Shown here one piece after another: positions 26,572-34,610 of a stretch of 64,000 nt of DNA (positions are counted from its first letter, which is position 1; each line of letters starts with the position of its first letter). Origin of the DNA: Capnocytophaga sp. ARDL2 (GTDB lineage Bacteria > Bacteroidota > Bacteroidia > Flavobacteriales > Flavobacteriaceae); contig NZ_CP168034.1 of the NCBI RefSeq assembly GCF_041530365.1, positions 2,356,001 through 2,420,000 on the forward strand. The letters are read 5' to 3'. The notes under the pieces were generated by a model. That model ran no database searches, was not told where the DNA came from, and saw only the letters and a program-made list of their open reading frames with translations. The position numbers were made by a program, and so were the translations under genes.

Positions 26572-26579
26572 CAAAGGTA
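26572..26579 (-). promoter_or_regulatory. -7 box before the DDAH-like / ctlX pair
   Basis: The minus strand reads TACCTTTG (TAnnTTTG), 27 bases before the ATG at 26544. A -33 box at normal spacing is not obvious. Confidence 0.45.
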
Positions 26580-26610
26580 CAAAAGAAAAAACTATTGACA
26601 CATATTTTCG

Positions 26611-27087
26611 TTAATATCTCACACCCTTTCTCCAATCCCAAGGTGCAATGGGATTTTTCATACTCCAAACACCTACTTTTCTTATTTGGGCATTTTCTTC
26701 CAATAGGGAGTAATCTGTATCCTTTGAAAATTTTTTGTAATGCCATGCCAATCCTTCTTCCACCAGTATTTTATTTACATTCCATCGGTTGTTGACAATG
26801 ATTTCGCCCAATATCCTACCATTGCGGTCTTTTTTTCCATTGCTTTGCACCCAAACGGTTTTTTCAAAGCACAAATCAGAAGTTCGTTGTTTGGCTTTTG
26901 TTCCGAAATCTTGCTTTTTTTCAGGACAATCGATATGAGACAGTCGCACAGTGTATTCTTGTTTTTCGTACAAAACTTTTACCGTATCGCCGTCTTTTAC
27001 TGCGGTTACTTTGGCATAAAAATCTTTCGGTTGAGCAAAGATTGTCAATGAAAGCAATGAGAAAAATAATAAAATCGCTTTCTTCAT
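26611..27087 (-). CDS. Secreted thermonuclease-family (SNase) protein
   Basis: A 158-residue staphylococcal-nuclease-fold protein with a signal peptide (residues 1-18, cleavage near IFAQ). The OB-fold core shows the family pattern: VKDGDTVKVLY (about 31-41), VRLSHIDCPEK (about 47-57), FGTKAKQ (about 61-67) and DRNGRILGEI (about 88-97). The Asp/Arg/Glu catalytic set appears preserved. It should cleave nucleic acids outside the cytoplasm. Its ATG overlaps the stop of the small membrane peptide at 27084-27248. Confidence 0.92.
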   Translation of the reverse strand: MKKAILLFFSLLSLTIFAQPKDFYAKVTAVKDGDTVKVLYEKQEYTVRLSHIDCPEKKQDFGTKAKQRTSDLCFEKTVWVQSNGKKDRNGRILGEIIVNNRWNVNKILVEEGLAWHYKKFSKDTDYSLLEENAQIRKVGVWSMKNPIAPWDWRKGVRY

Positions 27088-27248
27088 TGTTTGAGCGATT
27101 TATAATCCCATTTTAATAAAAATAACAAATGTACACTTAGCGTAAATATGGTGATAATAGGTTGGTATTGAAATGCCCAACGATGCAACACAATCAAGCA
27201 AATATTGAGCAATATGAAAAGAATTAATCTCTTAGTTGGATTTTTCAT
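27084..27248 (-). CDS. Small 54-residue membrane protein coupled to the nuclease gene
   Basis: A short open frame starting MKNPTKRLILFILLN and ending KWDYKSLKQ. Two hydrophobic segments (about 8-21 and 29-45) separated by HRWAFQYQ suggest a two-helix membrane protein. Gene structure supports it: the ATG lies five bases after the stop of the SPFH gene, and the TGA overlaps the nuclease ATG in an ATGA junction. Function unknown. It could be a topogenic or accessory factor for its neighbours, but that is inference. Confidence 0.65.
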   Translation of the reverse strand: MKNPTKRLILFILLNICLIVLHRWAFQYQPIITIFTLSVHLLFLLKWDYKSLKQ

Positions 27249-27253
27249 AATCT

Positions 27254-28048
27254 TTATTGTGTAAGCATTATAGGTGTTTTACCATCGGTGATGATTACTT
27301 TATTGTTGGTATTTCTAATAGCCTCAATCCATTGTTCTTGTAAAATACGATTGTCCAAACCTTGTGATTTTACACGATTGGCTTCAGCTTCGATTTTAGC
27401 TTTTTCCAATTCCATTTTGGCTACATTTAGCTCGTTTTTTACTCTTTCGGCTTGTTGTATGGCATTGTTTCTATCTTCAATTGCCTGTGCCATACTTTTA
27501 GGAGGCTTTAATCCCGATGTAAGATTTTTCAAAGTAAAGAATTTCGCCTCGAATTCCTCCGACAATCGCCTTTCAACTTGTTTTTCAAAAGTATTTAAAT
27601 TGTTCATTAAGCTATCGGTTGAGTAGTTTCTCGCTTCTTCTCGAAATGCATTGATTACCAAACGATTTAAGATAGCATTTTCTACATTATCCATCATAAC
27701 GGTTGGCTCATTAATACCCAAGTGTTTGTAGTTGAATACAATATCTACACCTTTTCCTCTTATCGGTTGGTATTGATACGATGGATCTACGGTAAATTCA
27801 CCCGCATCTTTTGCATTTACCATCACAGCTGACGGATCTCCACTGGTTTCGTACATAGGCACTTGATACAATTCCACCCCAGGAAACAAAACCCATTGTC
27901 TTCCCGTTACAGTTTTGAAATCGTCCTTCCCATTTCTACCGTAATTTTCCATCAATACTCCTTCAAAGTTTGGTTCTACTCGCGAACAGTTGAACATTGA
28001 AAGTCCTGCAATAGCCATAAAAGCGATAGGTAAAAATCTTTTTCTCAT
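27254..28048 (-). CDS. SPFH/prohibitin-domain lipoprotein
   Basis: A 264-residue protein with an SPFH (band 7) domain, residues about 20-170, and a charged coiled-coil tail (about 190-245, rich in Glu/Lys/Ala). Such proteins form large membrane-bound rings and often control proteases. The frame stays open 48 codons further up, but the start at MRKRFLPIAF is preferred, since it gives a proper lipoprotein signal with lipobox MFN-C near residue 21. It leads a probable three-gene unit with the small membrane protein and the secreted nuclease. Confidence 0.85.
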   Translation of the reverse strand: MRKRFLPIAFMAIAGLSMFNCSRVEPNFEGVLMENYGRNGKDDFKTVTGRQWVLFPGVELYQVPMYETSGDPSAVMVNAKDAGEFTVDPSYQYQPIRGKGVDIVFNYKHLGINEPTVMMDNVENAILNRLVINAFREEARNYSTDSLMNNLNTFEKQVERRLSEEFEAKFFTLKNLTSGLKPPKSMAQAIEDRNNAIQQAERVKNELNVAKMELEKAKIEAEANRVKSQGLDNRILQEQWIEAIRNTNNKVIITDGKTPIMLTQ

Positions 28049-28357
28049 ATATTTTTCATTTTTTTTGTGAAAATAATAAAAATTTTTGATAAAAACAAAT
28101 AATTTTGTAAAAATTTCTACGAGATTTAATAAAAATATTGAAATTTTTACAGATAACCACAAATTACACCCCCAGTTTTTACTACAAAGCATCTCAATTT
28201 TGTTTTTAAACGATGTGGAGATTTATTGCATACAGTTCACTTAGCTTGAGTTCTTTGGAGTGACAAGGATTGCGTACTGTTTTTAAAATAATTTTAAAAA
28301 ACTTATTGGTATAACTATACTTGTGGTATAATTAATTCGTGAAAGATCCTCAACCTA
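28049..28357. other. Intergenic region SPFH gene / sulfatase
   Basis: About 310 AT-rich bases with no supported gene. Its middle (about 28208-28282) contains a segment with AGATTTATTGCATACAG and TTGGAGTGACAAGG that looks like a diverged copy of the AGATTTnTC...GAAATGACAAA dispersed sequence seen at 32489 and 61121. The left part is the leader of the SPFH gene. Confidence 0.5.
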
Positions 28358-30244
28358 CTACATCAAATTTCCCAATTGAATACTGTGTTTCGACAGTTGA
28401 TAATTGGCTCTAAAATATCGATTCATTTCCTTTGCCAATTCTGGATAATCTGAAAGATAATTGTTTGTGTCTTTGGTGCGGTATTTATACAACGCCTCAC
28501 TGCCGTCTTTTTTGTAGATGTAATAAAATTCCTCATTGATTACTCCCACTTTGTCATTGGCTGAAAAATAAGCAAATGGTCGAGTGTTTTTCCATAAATC
28601 AATTCCCATATTTTGTTTGGTATAATCAATGGAAGTTAGCCCCAAAATACTTGGCATTACATCGATTTGTTGGGCAAAATCTGACTTTATTTCTGATTTT
28701 GTAAAAAGTTTTGGAGCATAAAAAATCAGTGGTACGCTGTGGTAACTCAAAGACATTTCATAAGTTGTATCCCATGCATTGCCATGATCGCCAATAAAAA
28801 CAAAAATCGTATTGTCAAACCAAGGTTGTTTTTCGGCTTCTTGCAAAAACTGTCCAATTGCCCAATCTGAATATTCAATGGCTTGTAGTTGAATTTCTTT
28901 TTGCTTAGGTGAAAAATGTTCTGGAATGATAATAGGTGCATGATTACTCGCCGTCATCAATGTACAGAAAAACGGTTGATTGTTTTTGTGTAATTCGTTC
29001 ATTTTTTCTATGCTAAACGAAAACAAATAATCATCAACAACTCCTAAATTGCTTTTTACTTCACTCGTAGGATAATCTTTCTGAGAATATACTTTTTGAA
29101 AATCATTCAACAAAAGAAACCCCTCTACATTGTCGAATTGTGAATCGTGGGTAGTAAAATAAATCGTTGAATAGCCATTTTTATTCAAGGCAAGAATCGT
29201 ATTATTGGGATATGATTCCATTTGCTTCAAGGCGTGTTTGTTCCACAAAGCGGGATAGGAATACAATGAACTAAAAATCCCATTATGCGTATGAATTCCA
29301 GCGGAATACGCATTTTCAAAATAAATACTTTTTTCTATCAACGCATCTAAATTGGGCGTGAGTTGTTGTGTATTGCCGTGATGTTTTAGATTTTGAGTAG
29401 TCATCGACTCCATCAACACTAAAACAATGTTGGGTTTTCCGAAATTTTCAGCTTTGGCATATAGCTGAGTTTGTACGCTAAAGTTTTCAGAAACAGGTAA
29501 ATCCATATATTTACTCACTTCGACAAAAGCTTCTTTATTTGTCATCAAATCAATCCAAAAATCTTTTTTTGAAGTAAGGCTATTTAGCAAGGTAAAATTG
29601 GGGTTTAAGCCTAATTTATTGTAAAAAGCATGATTGCAAAAAAAGGCAGTTCCTACTCTTATGGGAGATTTTCCTTCGATTCTTCCTCTTATTCCTAAAA
29701 ATGTTCCACCTAAAATCAAAACAGCAATTACCGATTTGACAGACCAATGAAATGAAGGAAAATCAATTTTTTGATTAAAAATTTTTCGCAATACTACATG
29801 AAAAACAATCATCAAAACAATAAAAGGAATCGCATATCCCCACAATCTAAAATCTTTCACCGCCATTTCTACAACAAACGCAGGATTTTCTATCCATTGA
29901 AAGGCAGTTGCATCCAATCGGTTGAAAAATTGATTGAAAAACGGAATGTCAAATGCACTCACGGTATATGCCAATGTGAAAAATACGGCACAATACCAAT
30001 AAGTAAACTTTTGAATCATCTGATTGTTTTTTCCAACGACAAAAAGTATCATCCTCTGCAAAGTAGGCAATGCCAAAATGTATCCATTGATTACCGTATC
30101 AAAGCGAATTCCCATCACAAAGGCTTGAAGTAATTCTGATGAAAAACCTGTCCAATGTTCGGTATTGGAAAACAAAAGTAACAATCTGAATATAAAGAAA
30201 ATACTTAATGAAAGTAGATGTATTTTTAGTAATTGTTTGATCAT
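28358..30244 (-). CDS. LtaS-like membrane sulfatase (phosphoglycerol/phosphoethanolamine transferase type)
   Basis: A 628-residue protein with five N-terminal membrane helices (about 5-190) and a large periplasmic alkaline-phosphatase-fold domain. Metal and nucleophile motifs are visible: NIVLVLMESMTTQ (about 273-285), AGIHTHNGIF (about 318-327, with the presumed Thr nucleophile), FVFIGDHGNAWDT (about 484-496) and SYHSVPLIFYAP (about 502-513). In Gram-negative bacteria such proteins modify lipid A or periplasmic glucans; the real substrate cannot be read. It follows the ABC-F gene by 16 bases. Confidence 0.88.
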   Translation of the reverse strand: MIKQLLKIHLLSLSIFFIFRLLLLFSNTEHWTGFSSELLQAFVMGIRFDTVINGYILALPTLQRMILFVVGKNNQMIQKFTYWYCAVFFTLAYTVSAFDIPFFNQFFNRLDATAFQWIENPAFVVEMAVKDFRLWGYAIPFIVLMIVFHVVLRKIFNQKIDFPSFHWSVKSVIAVLILGGTFLGIRGRIEGKSPIRVGTAFFCNHAFYNKLGLNPNFTLLNSLTSKKDFWIDLMTNKEAFVEVSKYMDLPVSENFSVQTQLYAKAENFGKPNIVLVLMESMTTQNLKHHGNTQQLTPNLDALIEKSIYFENAYSAGIHTHNGIFSSLYSYPALWNKHALKQMESYPNNTILALNKNGYSTIYFTTHDSQFDNVEGFLLLNDFQKVYSQKDYPTSEVKSNLGVVDDYLFSFSIEKMNELHKNNQPFFCTLMTASNHAPIIIPEHFSPKQKEIQLQAIEYSDWAIGQFLQEAEKQPWFDNTIFVFIGDHGNAWDTTYEMSLSYHSVPLIFYAPKLFTKSEIKSDFAQQIDVMPSILGLTSIDYTKQNMGIDLWKNTRPFAYFSANDKVGVINEEFYYIYKKDGSEALYKYRTKDTNNYLSDYPELAKEMNRYFRANYQLSKHSIQLGNLM

Positions 30245-30260
30245 TTTCTACACCATTTGA

Positions 30261-32120
30261 TTATTCTTCCATCTTTGCTGATAGTTCGAACCAGCGTTCC
30301 TCTTTAGTTTCTATTGATTGCAAAATATCTTGCAATTCGTTGGCTTTGGTTTCGATTTCCTCTGCGGAAACTTCACCATTGGAAAAAGCATTTTCTATTT
30401 CCACTTTTTTAGCTTCCAAATCTTTCAATTCTCTTTCGAGTTTTTGCAATTCCTTTTGTTCTTGAAAACTCAAGCCGTTTTTTACTTGCTTTTCTTTCCA
30501 GTTGTTTTTTTCTTTGGGCGTGTCGTCTTTTTCTGGCAGAACCGAATCTTCGTACGCTCTGAAATCACTGTAATTTCCTGGGAAATCTTCTATTACACCC
30601 TCACCTCTAAACACAAACAAATGATCGACGATTTTGTCCATAAAATAGCGGTCGTGCGACACCACCAACAAACACCCTGGATAATCGAGTAAGAAATTTT
30701 CCAACACATTCAGGGTTACAATGTCCAAATCATTGGTTGGCTCGTCGAGTATCAAAAAGTTGGGATTTTGAATCAAAACGGTACACAAATACAAGCGTTT
30801 TAGCTCTCCTCCACTCAGTTTTTCTACAAAATCGTATTGTTTTTTGCGGTCAAACAAAAAACGTTCGAGCAACTGAGCCGCAGAGATGGTTCGCCCTTTA
30901 GTCAGTGGAATGTATTCACCAAATTCTTTGATGACATCGATTACCTTTTGTTCAGGCTTTGGCGTAATACCGTTTTGGGTGTAATAACCGATTTTTATAG
31001 TATCACCGATGACAACTTTTCCAGTATCTGGTTGAAGATTTTTGGTCATAAGATTGAGAAAAGTAGATTTTCCTGTTCCATTTTTCCCAATAATACCGAT
31101 GCGTTCGCCACGGTTGAAAATGTAGTTGAAATTTTTCAAAATCACCTTATTTCCCCACGAAAGCGAAAGATTGTGCATCTCCACAATTTTAGATCCCATG
31201 CGTTCCATGTTGATTTCCAATTCCAACTGATGCTCTTTTCTACGCGAATGGGCTTTTTCTTTGATTATATAAAAATCGTCTTGACGCGATTTGGATTTGG
31301 TTGTACGAGCTTTGGGCTGACGACGCATCCAGTCGAGCTCTTTTACATAAAGGTTTTTCGCCTTGTCGATAGAGGCGTTTTCTGCAGCAATTCGCTCTTC
31401 CTTTTTCTGCAAATAGTAGGAATAATTCCCTTTGTATTGATAAATTTTACCGTTTTCGAGTTCGATGATTTCGTTGCATACACGTTCGAGGAAAAAACGG
31501 TCGTGCGTAACCATAAACAGCGTAATATTTTCTTTTATAAAATAGTCTTCCAACCACTCAATCATCTCCAAATCAAGATGATTAGTAGGTTCGTCGAGAA
31601 TCAAAACATCGGGTTTGTTGATGAGTACAATTGCTAATGCTAAACGCTTTTTTTGTCCCCCCGAAAGATTTTTCACCTTTTGTTTTAGGTCTTCCAATTT
31701 CAGTTTGAACAAAATCTGCTTGTATTGAGTTTCAAAATCCCAAGCATTGAAAAGCTCCATTTGTTCAAAAGCCTTTTGATATTCTTCGATATCCTCTGGA
31801 TTTTGCAAAGCCGCTTCGTAGCGTTGAATAACTTTCAACACTTCGTTGTCCGATGCAAAAATACTTTCCTCTATCGTAAGGCTGTCTTGTAAATTGGGGT
31901 CTTGTGAAAGAAACTCCAAACGCAAACCTTTACGCATAACGATTTGTCCTTGATCAGGAAAATCTTTTCCCGTAAGGATATTGAGCAAAGTAGTTTTTCC
32001 TGTTCCGTTTTTGGCTACAAAGGCTATTTTTTGGTCTTTGTTGATTCCAAAAGAAATCCCTTCGAATAGCGTTCTCGCTCCGAAGGATTTTGCAATATTT
32101 TCAATTGAAAGATAGTTCAT
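30261..32120 (-). CDS. ABC-F family ATP-binding protein
   Basis: A cytosolic protein of about 619 residues with two ABC domains and no membrane part, so an ABC-F protein acting on the ribosome, not a transporter. Walker A motifs: AKNGTGKTTLL (about 32-42) and GKNGTGKSTFL (about 347-357). Signature motifs: LSGGQKKRLALA and LSGGELKRLYL. Walker B: VLILDEPTNHLD and FLILDEPTNDLD. The ABC-F linker follows domain 1, and the C-terminal coiled coil (about 550-619) resembles Uup. The start at 32120 (MNYLSIENIAKSFG) is chosen over 32138, which adds six residues. Whether it confers drug resistance is unknown. Confidence 0.92.
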   Translation of the reverse strand: MNYLSIENIAKSFGARTLFEGISFGINKDQKIAFVAKNGTGKTTLLNILTGKDFPDQGQIVMRKGLRLEFLSQDPNLQDSLTIEESIFASDNEVLKVIQRYEAALQNPEDIEEYQKAFEQMELFNAWDFETQYKQILFKLKLEDLKQKVKNLSGGQKKRLALAIVLINKPDVLILDEPTNHLDLEMIEWLEDYFIKENITLFMVTHDRFFLERVCNEIIELENGKIYQYKGNYSYYLQKKEERIAAENASIDKAKNLYVKELDWMRRQPKARTTKSKSRQDDFYIIKEKAHSRRKEHQLELEINMERMGSKIVEMHNLSLSWGNKVILKNFNYIFNRGERIGIIGKNGTGKSTFLNLMTKNLQPDTGKVVIGDTIKIGYYTQNGITPKPEQKVIDVIKEFGEYIPLTKGRTISAAQLLERFLFDRKKQYDFVEKLSGGELKRLYLCTVLIQNPNFLILDEPTNDLDIVTLNVLENFLLDYPGCLLVVSHDRYFMDKIVDHLFVFRGEGVIEDFPGNYSDFRAYEDSVLPEKDDTPKEKNNWKEKQVKNGLSFQEQKELQKLERELKDLEAKKVEIENAFSNGEVSAEEIETKANELQDILQSIETKEERWFELSAKMEE

Positions 32121-32154
32121 ATAGCTACTATTTTGCACTTTGTGCGTTTAATGT

Positions 32155-32171
32155 TTCCCTTCAGAAGGGGC
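32155..32171. repeat. Small palindrome CCCTT-CAG-AAGGG
   Basis: A 5-bp stem with flanking C/G between the ABC-F gene and the small acidic gene. It resembles the GC-rich palindromes at 32541-32567, about 57730-57756 and 57641-57670. Confidence 0.45.
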
Positions 32172-32180
32172 TAGTAAATA

Positions 32181-32414
32181 TTATTCCTCAGAAAGAGCAT
32201 CGATTTCGGCATTGTAAAATTTCTCAGCCATATCGATGAGTTTTTCCATTTCTTCTTTCAATTCTACTTCTTCAGATTCGTCGATTTCTTCCAAAAACTC
32301 CAATCCTTCTGGGTCTTCTAAATCGATAATAAATCTTGGATACTCTAAGTGTATCACAAATAAACTGTCTGGATATTGGCTATTGTCTGCCAATACAAAT
32401 TTTGGTAATATCAT
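32181..32414 (-). CDS. Small acidic conserved hypothetical protein
   Basis: A 77-residue protein, strongly acidic in its second half (runs of Glu and Asp from about 32 onward). It begins MILPKFVLADNSQYPDSLFVIH, a beta-rich pattern, followed by a probable helix (EEVELKEEMEKLIDMAEKFYNAE). It has a good start and normal codon use, and lies 60 bases upstream of the ABC-F gene on the same strand. I think I have seen short proteins like this in other flavobacteria but do not know a function. Confidence 0.65.
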   Translation of the reverse strand: MILPKFVLADNSQYPDSLFVIHLEYPRFIIDLEDPEGLEFLEEIDESEEVELKEEMEKLIDMAEKFYNAEIDALSEE

Positions 32415-32488
32415 TTTTTAGATGTTAGATGTTTGTATTGAGATATTAGAAATTTTCAAATTCTGAAATTAATCCATTTTCAAATTAT

Positions 32489-32520
32489 AAAAGATTTCTC
32501 CTTTCGTCGAAATAACAAAA
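32489..32520 (+). repeat. Dispersed AGATTTCTC...TCGAAATAACAAA sequence, copy 1
   Basis: AAAGATTTCTCCTTTCGTCG followed by AAATAACAAAA closely matches 61121-61151. Sequences of this type (AGATTTCTC ... CGAAATGACAAA) are, to my knowledge, common in Bacteroidota intergenic DNA. Confidence 0.7.
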
Positions 32521-32524
32521 TTTT

Positions 32525-33922
32525 TCAAATCTCCAAATTAGTTCCCCCTTCGGGGGTTAGAGGGCTTCTCAATCTTTTAATTACAATCGCATACCTCCAA
32601 TAAAGCAAAGATGCAGCTGTGGTGAGTCCTCCTACCAATCCGTACCAGATCCCTTCGATTTTTAGTGGTGTGTAAAATGCTAAAAATATACTCAAGCCAA
32701 AGCCTACCACCCAATAGGAAACAAAGGTAATATACATTGGGATTTTCATATCTTGTAATCCTTTTAAAATTCCTAAAATGACTACTTGCACTCCGTCAAC
32801 AATCTGAAAGAGCGAACCTATCAGTAATAATTTAGCTCCGATGAATACCACTTCTTCGTTCATTGCCCATTTACTTGTATCGTTTTTATCTAAAAACCAC
32901 CAAGGTATATCGTAGCAAAACAAAAACAACAATAGTGCAAAAAACACATACATTCCCAAAGTCAAAATCAACGAAGATTCTGTGACCAATTGTATTTTTT
33001 CATAGTCTTTTTTTCCCATCAAACTCCCCACGCGTATTACCCCAGCAATACTCAATCCAAAACCAAACATAAAGGGAAACGAAACTATAGACAAAGCTAC
33101 TTGATTGGCGGCTTGTGACTCGGCTCCCAACATACCCGAAAGCCACACAGTACCTGTAAACAACCCTACCTCAAACAATGACTGCATAGAAGCGGGGAAA
33201 CCTAAATTGAAAACCTTTTTCATCCATAAACTGTCCCATAAACGACGAGAAATATTTTGTACATATATTCTGAATTTTTCTTGCGAAAACAACACAAATA
33301 CTATATATGCCAACATGACAAATCGAGAAAGTAATGTACCATAAGCGGCCCCCATCATTCCCATTTTTGGTAAAAACCAAATACCGTAAATCAATACATA
33401 GTTGAAAAATACATTGACTACATTGGAAATCAAAGTAGCATACATAGAATATTTGGTCAAAGACAATCCTTCAAAAAATTGTTTAAACCCTTGAAAAACA
33501 CCCAACGGAATTAATGAAAATGCAATTACATCAAGAAAAGGAAGTGCTAATTCTTCCACCTCTTTTGTTTGATTCATCACATACATAAATGGTTTGAATC
33601 CGTAGAGCAGAGCAAACATCAAAAGTCCAGAAAGCGTACACAAAATTACCGAATTGTACAATATTTTTTGATTTTCATCAGCATCTCCTTCCGCGTGTGT
33701 TTTGGCTACCAAGGGTGTAATTACCGATGAAAATCCTGCAATCATCGACACACCTAAAAACACCATACTACTTGCGAATGAAGCAGCTGCTAATTCCTGA
33801 GCTCCTACTTTTCCCACCATTATACTATCTATAACACTAACGAGCGTATGCCCCAACATCGACAAAACGATCGGATACGCCAATTGAATGTTATACTTGA
33901 ACTCAGGTAGATATTTTTTCAT
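32525..33922 (-). CDS. MATE-family multidrug efflux transporter
   Basis: A 465-residue, twelve-helix transporter of the MATE family, exporting drugs or metabolites in exchange for Na+ or H+. It begins EFKYNIQLAYPIVLSMLGHTLVSVIDSIMVG, typical of the first helix pair, and the pseudo-twofold repeat returns at about 235 (FPASMQSLFEVGLFTG). The chain ends with an abnormal tail SPLTPEGGTNLEI encoded by a GC-rich palindromic repeat (32541-32567), which probably replaced or extended the original C-terminus. A -7 box at 33949-33956 supports separate transcription. Confidence 0.93.
   Translation of the reverse strand: MKKYLPEFKYNIQLAYPIVLSMLGHTLVSVIDSIMVGKVGAQELAAASFASSMVFLGVSMIAGFSSVITPLVAKTHAEGDADENQKILYNSVILCTLSGLLMFALLYGFKPFMYVMNQTKEVEELALPFLDVIAFSLIPLGVFQGFKQFFEGLSLTKYSMYATLISNVVNVFFNYVLIYGIWFLPKMGMMGAAYGTLLSRFVMLAYIVFVLFSQEKFRIYVQNISRRLWDSLWMKKVFNLGFPASMQSLFEVGLFTGTVWLSGMLGAESQAANQVALSIVSFPFMFGFGLSIAGVIRVGSLMGKKDYEKIQLVTESSLILTLGMYVFFALLLFLFCYDIPWWFLDKNDTSKWAMNEEVVFIGAKLLLIGSLFQIVDGVQVVILGILKGLQDMKIPMYITFVSYWVVGFGLSIFLAFYTPLKIEGIWYGLVGGLTTAASLLYWRYAIVIKRLRSPLTPEGGTNLEI
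32541..32567. repeat. GC-rich palindromic repeat at the 3' end of the MATE gene
   Basis: CCCCC-TTC-GGGGG with flanks GTT and TTAGAGGGC. On the minus strand it encodes the tail SPLTPEGGT. It stands out from the AT-rich surroundings and is similar in build to the element in valS. Confidence 0.75.
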
Positions 33923-33948
33923 AAAATATGATTTTTTGAAACAAAGGG

Positions 33949-33956
33949 CAAAGGTA
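33949..33956 (-). promoter_or_regulatory. -7 promoter box for the MATE gene
   Basis: The minus strand reads TACCTTTG, a TAnnTTTG match, 26 bases before the ATG at 33922. Confidence 0.45.
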
Positions 33957-34007
33957 CGGTTTTTAAAGTTAAATTTTCATTGAAATATTTTTGATGTATC
34001 AATAAAA

Positions 34008-34036
34008 ATACCGCCCAAAACAAAAGTGGGCGGTAT
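34008..34036 (-). terminator. Terminator hairpin after the broken lipoprotein gene
   Basis: A 10-bp perfect stem ATACCGCCCA / TGGGCGGTAT (34008-34017 with 34027-34036); on the minus strand a short T-rich stretch follows. It sits exactly where the unshifted end of the pseudogene would be expected. Confidence 0.75.
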
Positions 34037-34039
34037 GCA

Positions 34040-34446
34040 TTAATAATTTTTTTTCTTTTTTCTAAATAATAAATTGTATCTTGAACTGAATTAGAAATCA
34101 TTGCTTTGGATTCGTCAAAATTGAAAATAACGAGAAAAGATTTATTGGTTTCATTGATTTTCATTTGATAAAAATCACCATTATCCTACAAAGTAAATGT
34201 TTGTTTTTCTTCAATAAAATTTCCATTTTTTGTCTTATAAAACACATTCCTTTTAAAATGAAACATAATCGTTTCGGGCGGAATATGACCTAGAGGAGGA
34301 GGCAATTCCAATATTGAAAACTTTTCGCCAATATATGTCTCTATTAAAAACCAATCCCCTTCCAAAATGGTTTTATTAGCATCATCATCACTATTACAAC
34401 TTGCAAAAATGAAAAATGTGTTAATAAATAAGAATAGATTTTTCAT
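34040..34446 (-). pseudogene. Broken lipocalin-like lipoprotein gene (in-frame stop, probable slip at the end)
   Basis: The frame opens MKNLFLFINTFFIFASC, a lipoprotein signal with lipobox FAS-C, and continues with EGDWFLIETYIGEK, a start like lipocalin-type or DUF5004-like lipoproteins. After 86 codons a TAG (34186-34188) stops it, yet the same frame continues with sensible sequence (DNGDFYQMKINETNKSFLVIFNF ... TIYYLEKRKK). In the A8 run at about 34047-34054 a one-base shift would give a stop at 34040-34042, just before the terminator; without it the frame runs through the hairpin to 33919. A single disrupted gene is the simplest reading; a truncated working 86-residue lipoprotein is possible. 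Confidence 0.65.
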
Positions 34447-34567
34447 AGTTTAATGTTTTTACAGATTCATAACAATCTAATTTACAAATAAATACAATAA
34501 AAATAAAAAATCATTCTCGAAAAAAATTATTCTTTTACTCTTACCTGTCGGATTTCATCATATTGCG

Positions 34568-34575
34568 TATCTTTG
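34568..34575 (+). promoter_or_regulatory. -7 promoter box for mutS
   Basis: TATCTTTG, full TAnnTTTG match, 36 bases before the mutS ATG. Confidence 0.5.
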
Positions 34576-34610
34576 CAACTTATCATTTTTAAATAAAAAA
34601 TAGAGAAACC

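Noticed and set aside
28049..28192. 48-residue extension of the SPFH lipoprotein
   Set aside because: It would bury the lipoprotein signal inside the chain; the downstream ATG gives a proper signal peptide.
30837..31637. 266-residue plus-strand frame opposite the ABC-F gene
   Set aside because: Shadow frame with Phe-rich composition; the minus strand carries intact Walker and signature motifs.
33919..34164. Separate 81-residue minus-strand gene upstream of the MATE gene
   Set aside because: It is in the same frame as the lipoprotein start at 34446 and reads through a terminator hairpin into the MATE start; better explained as the tail of one broken gene.
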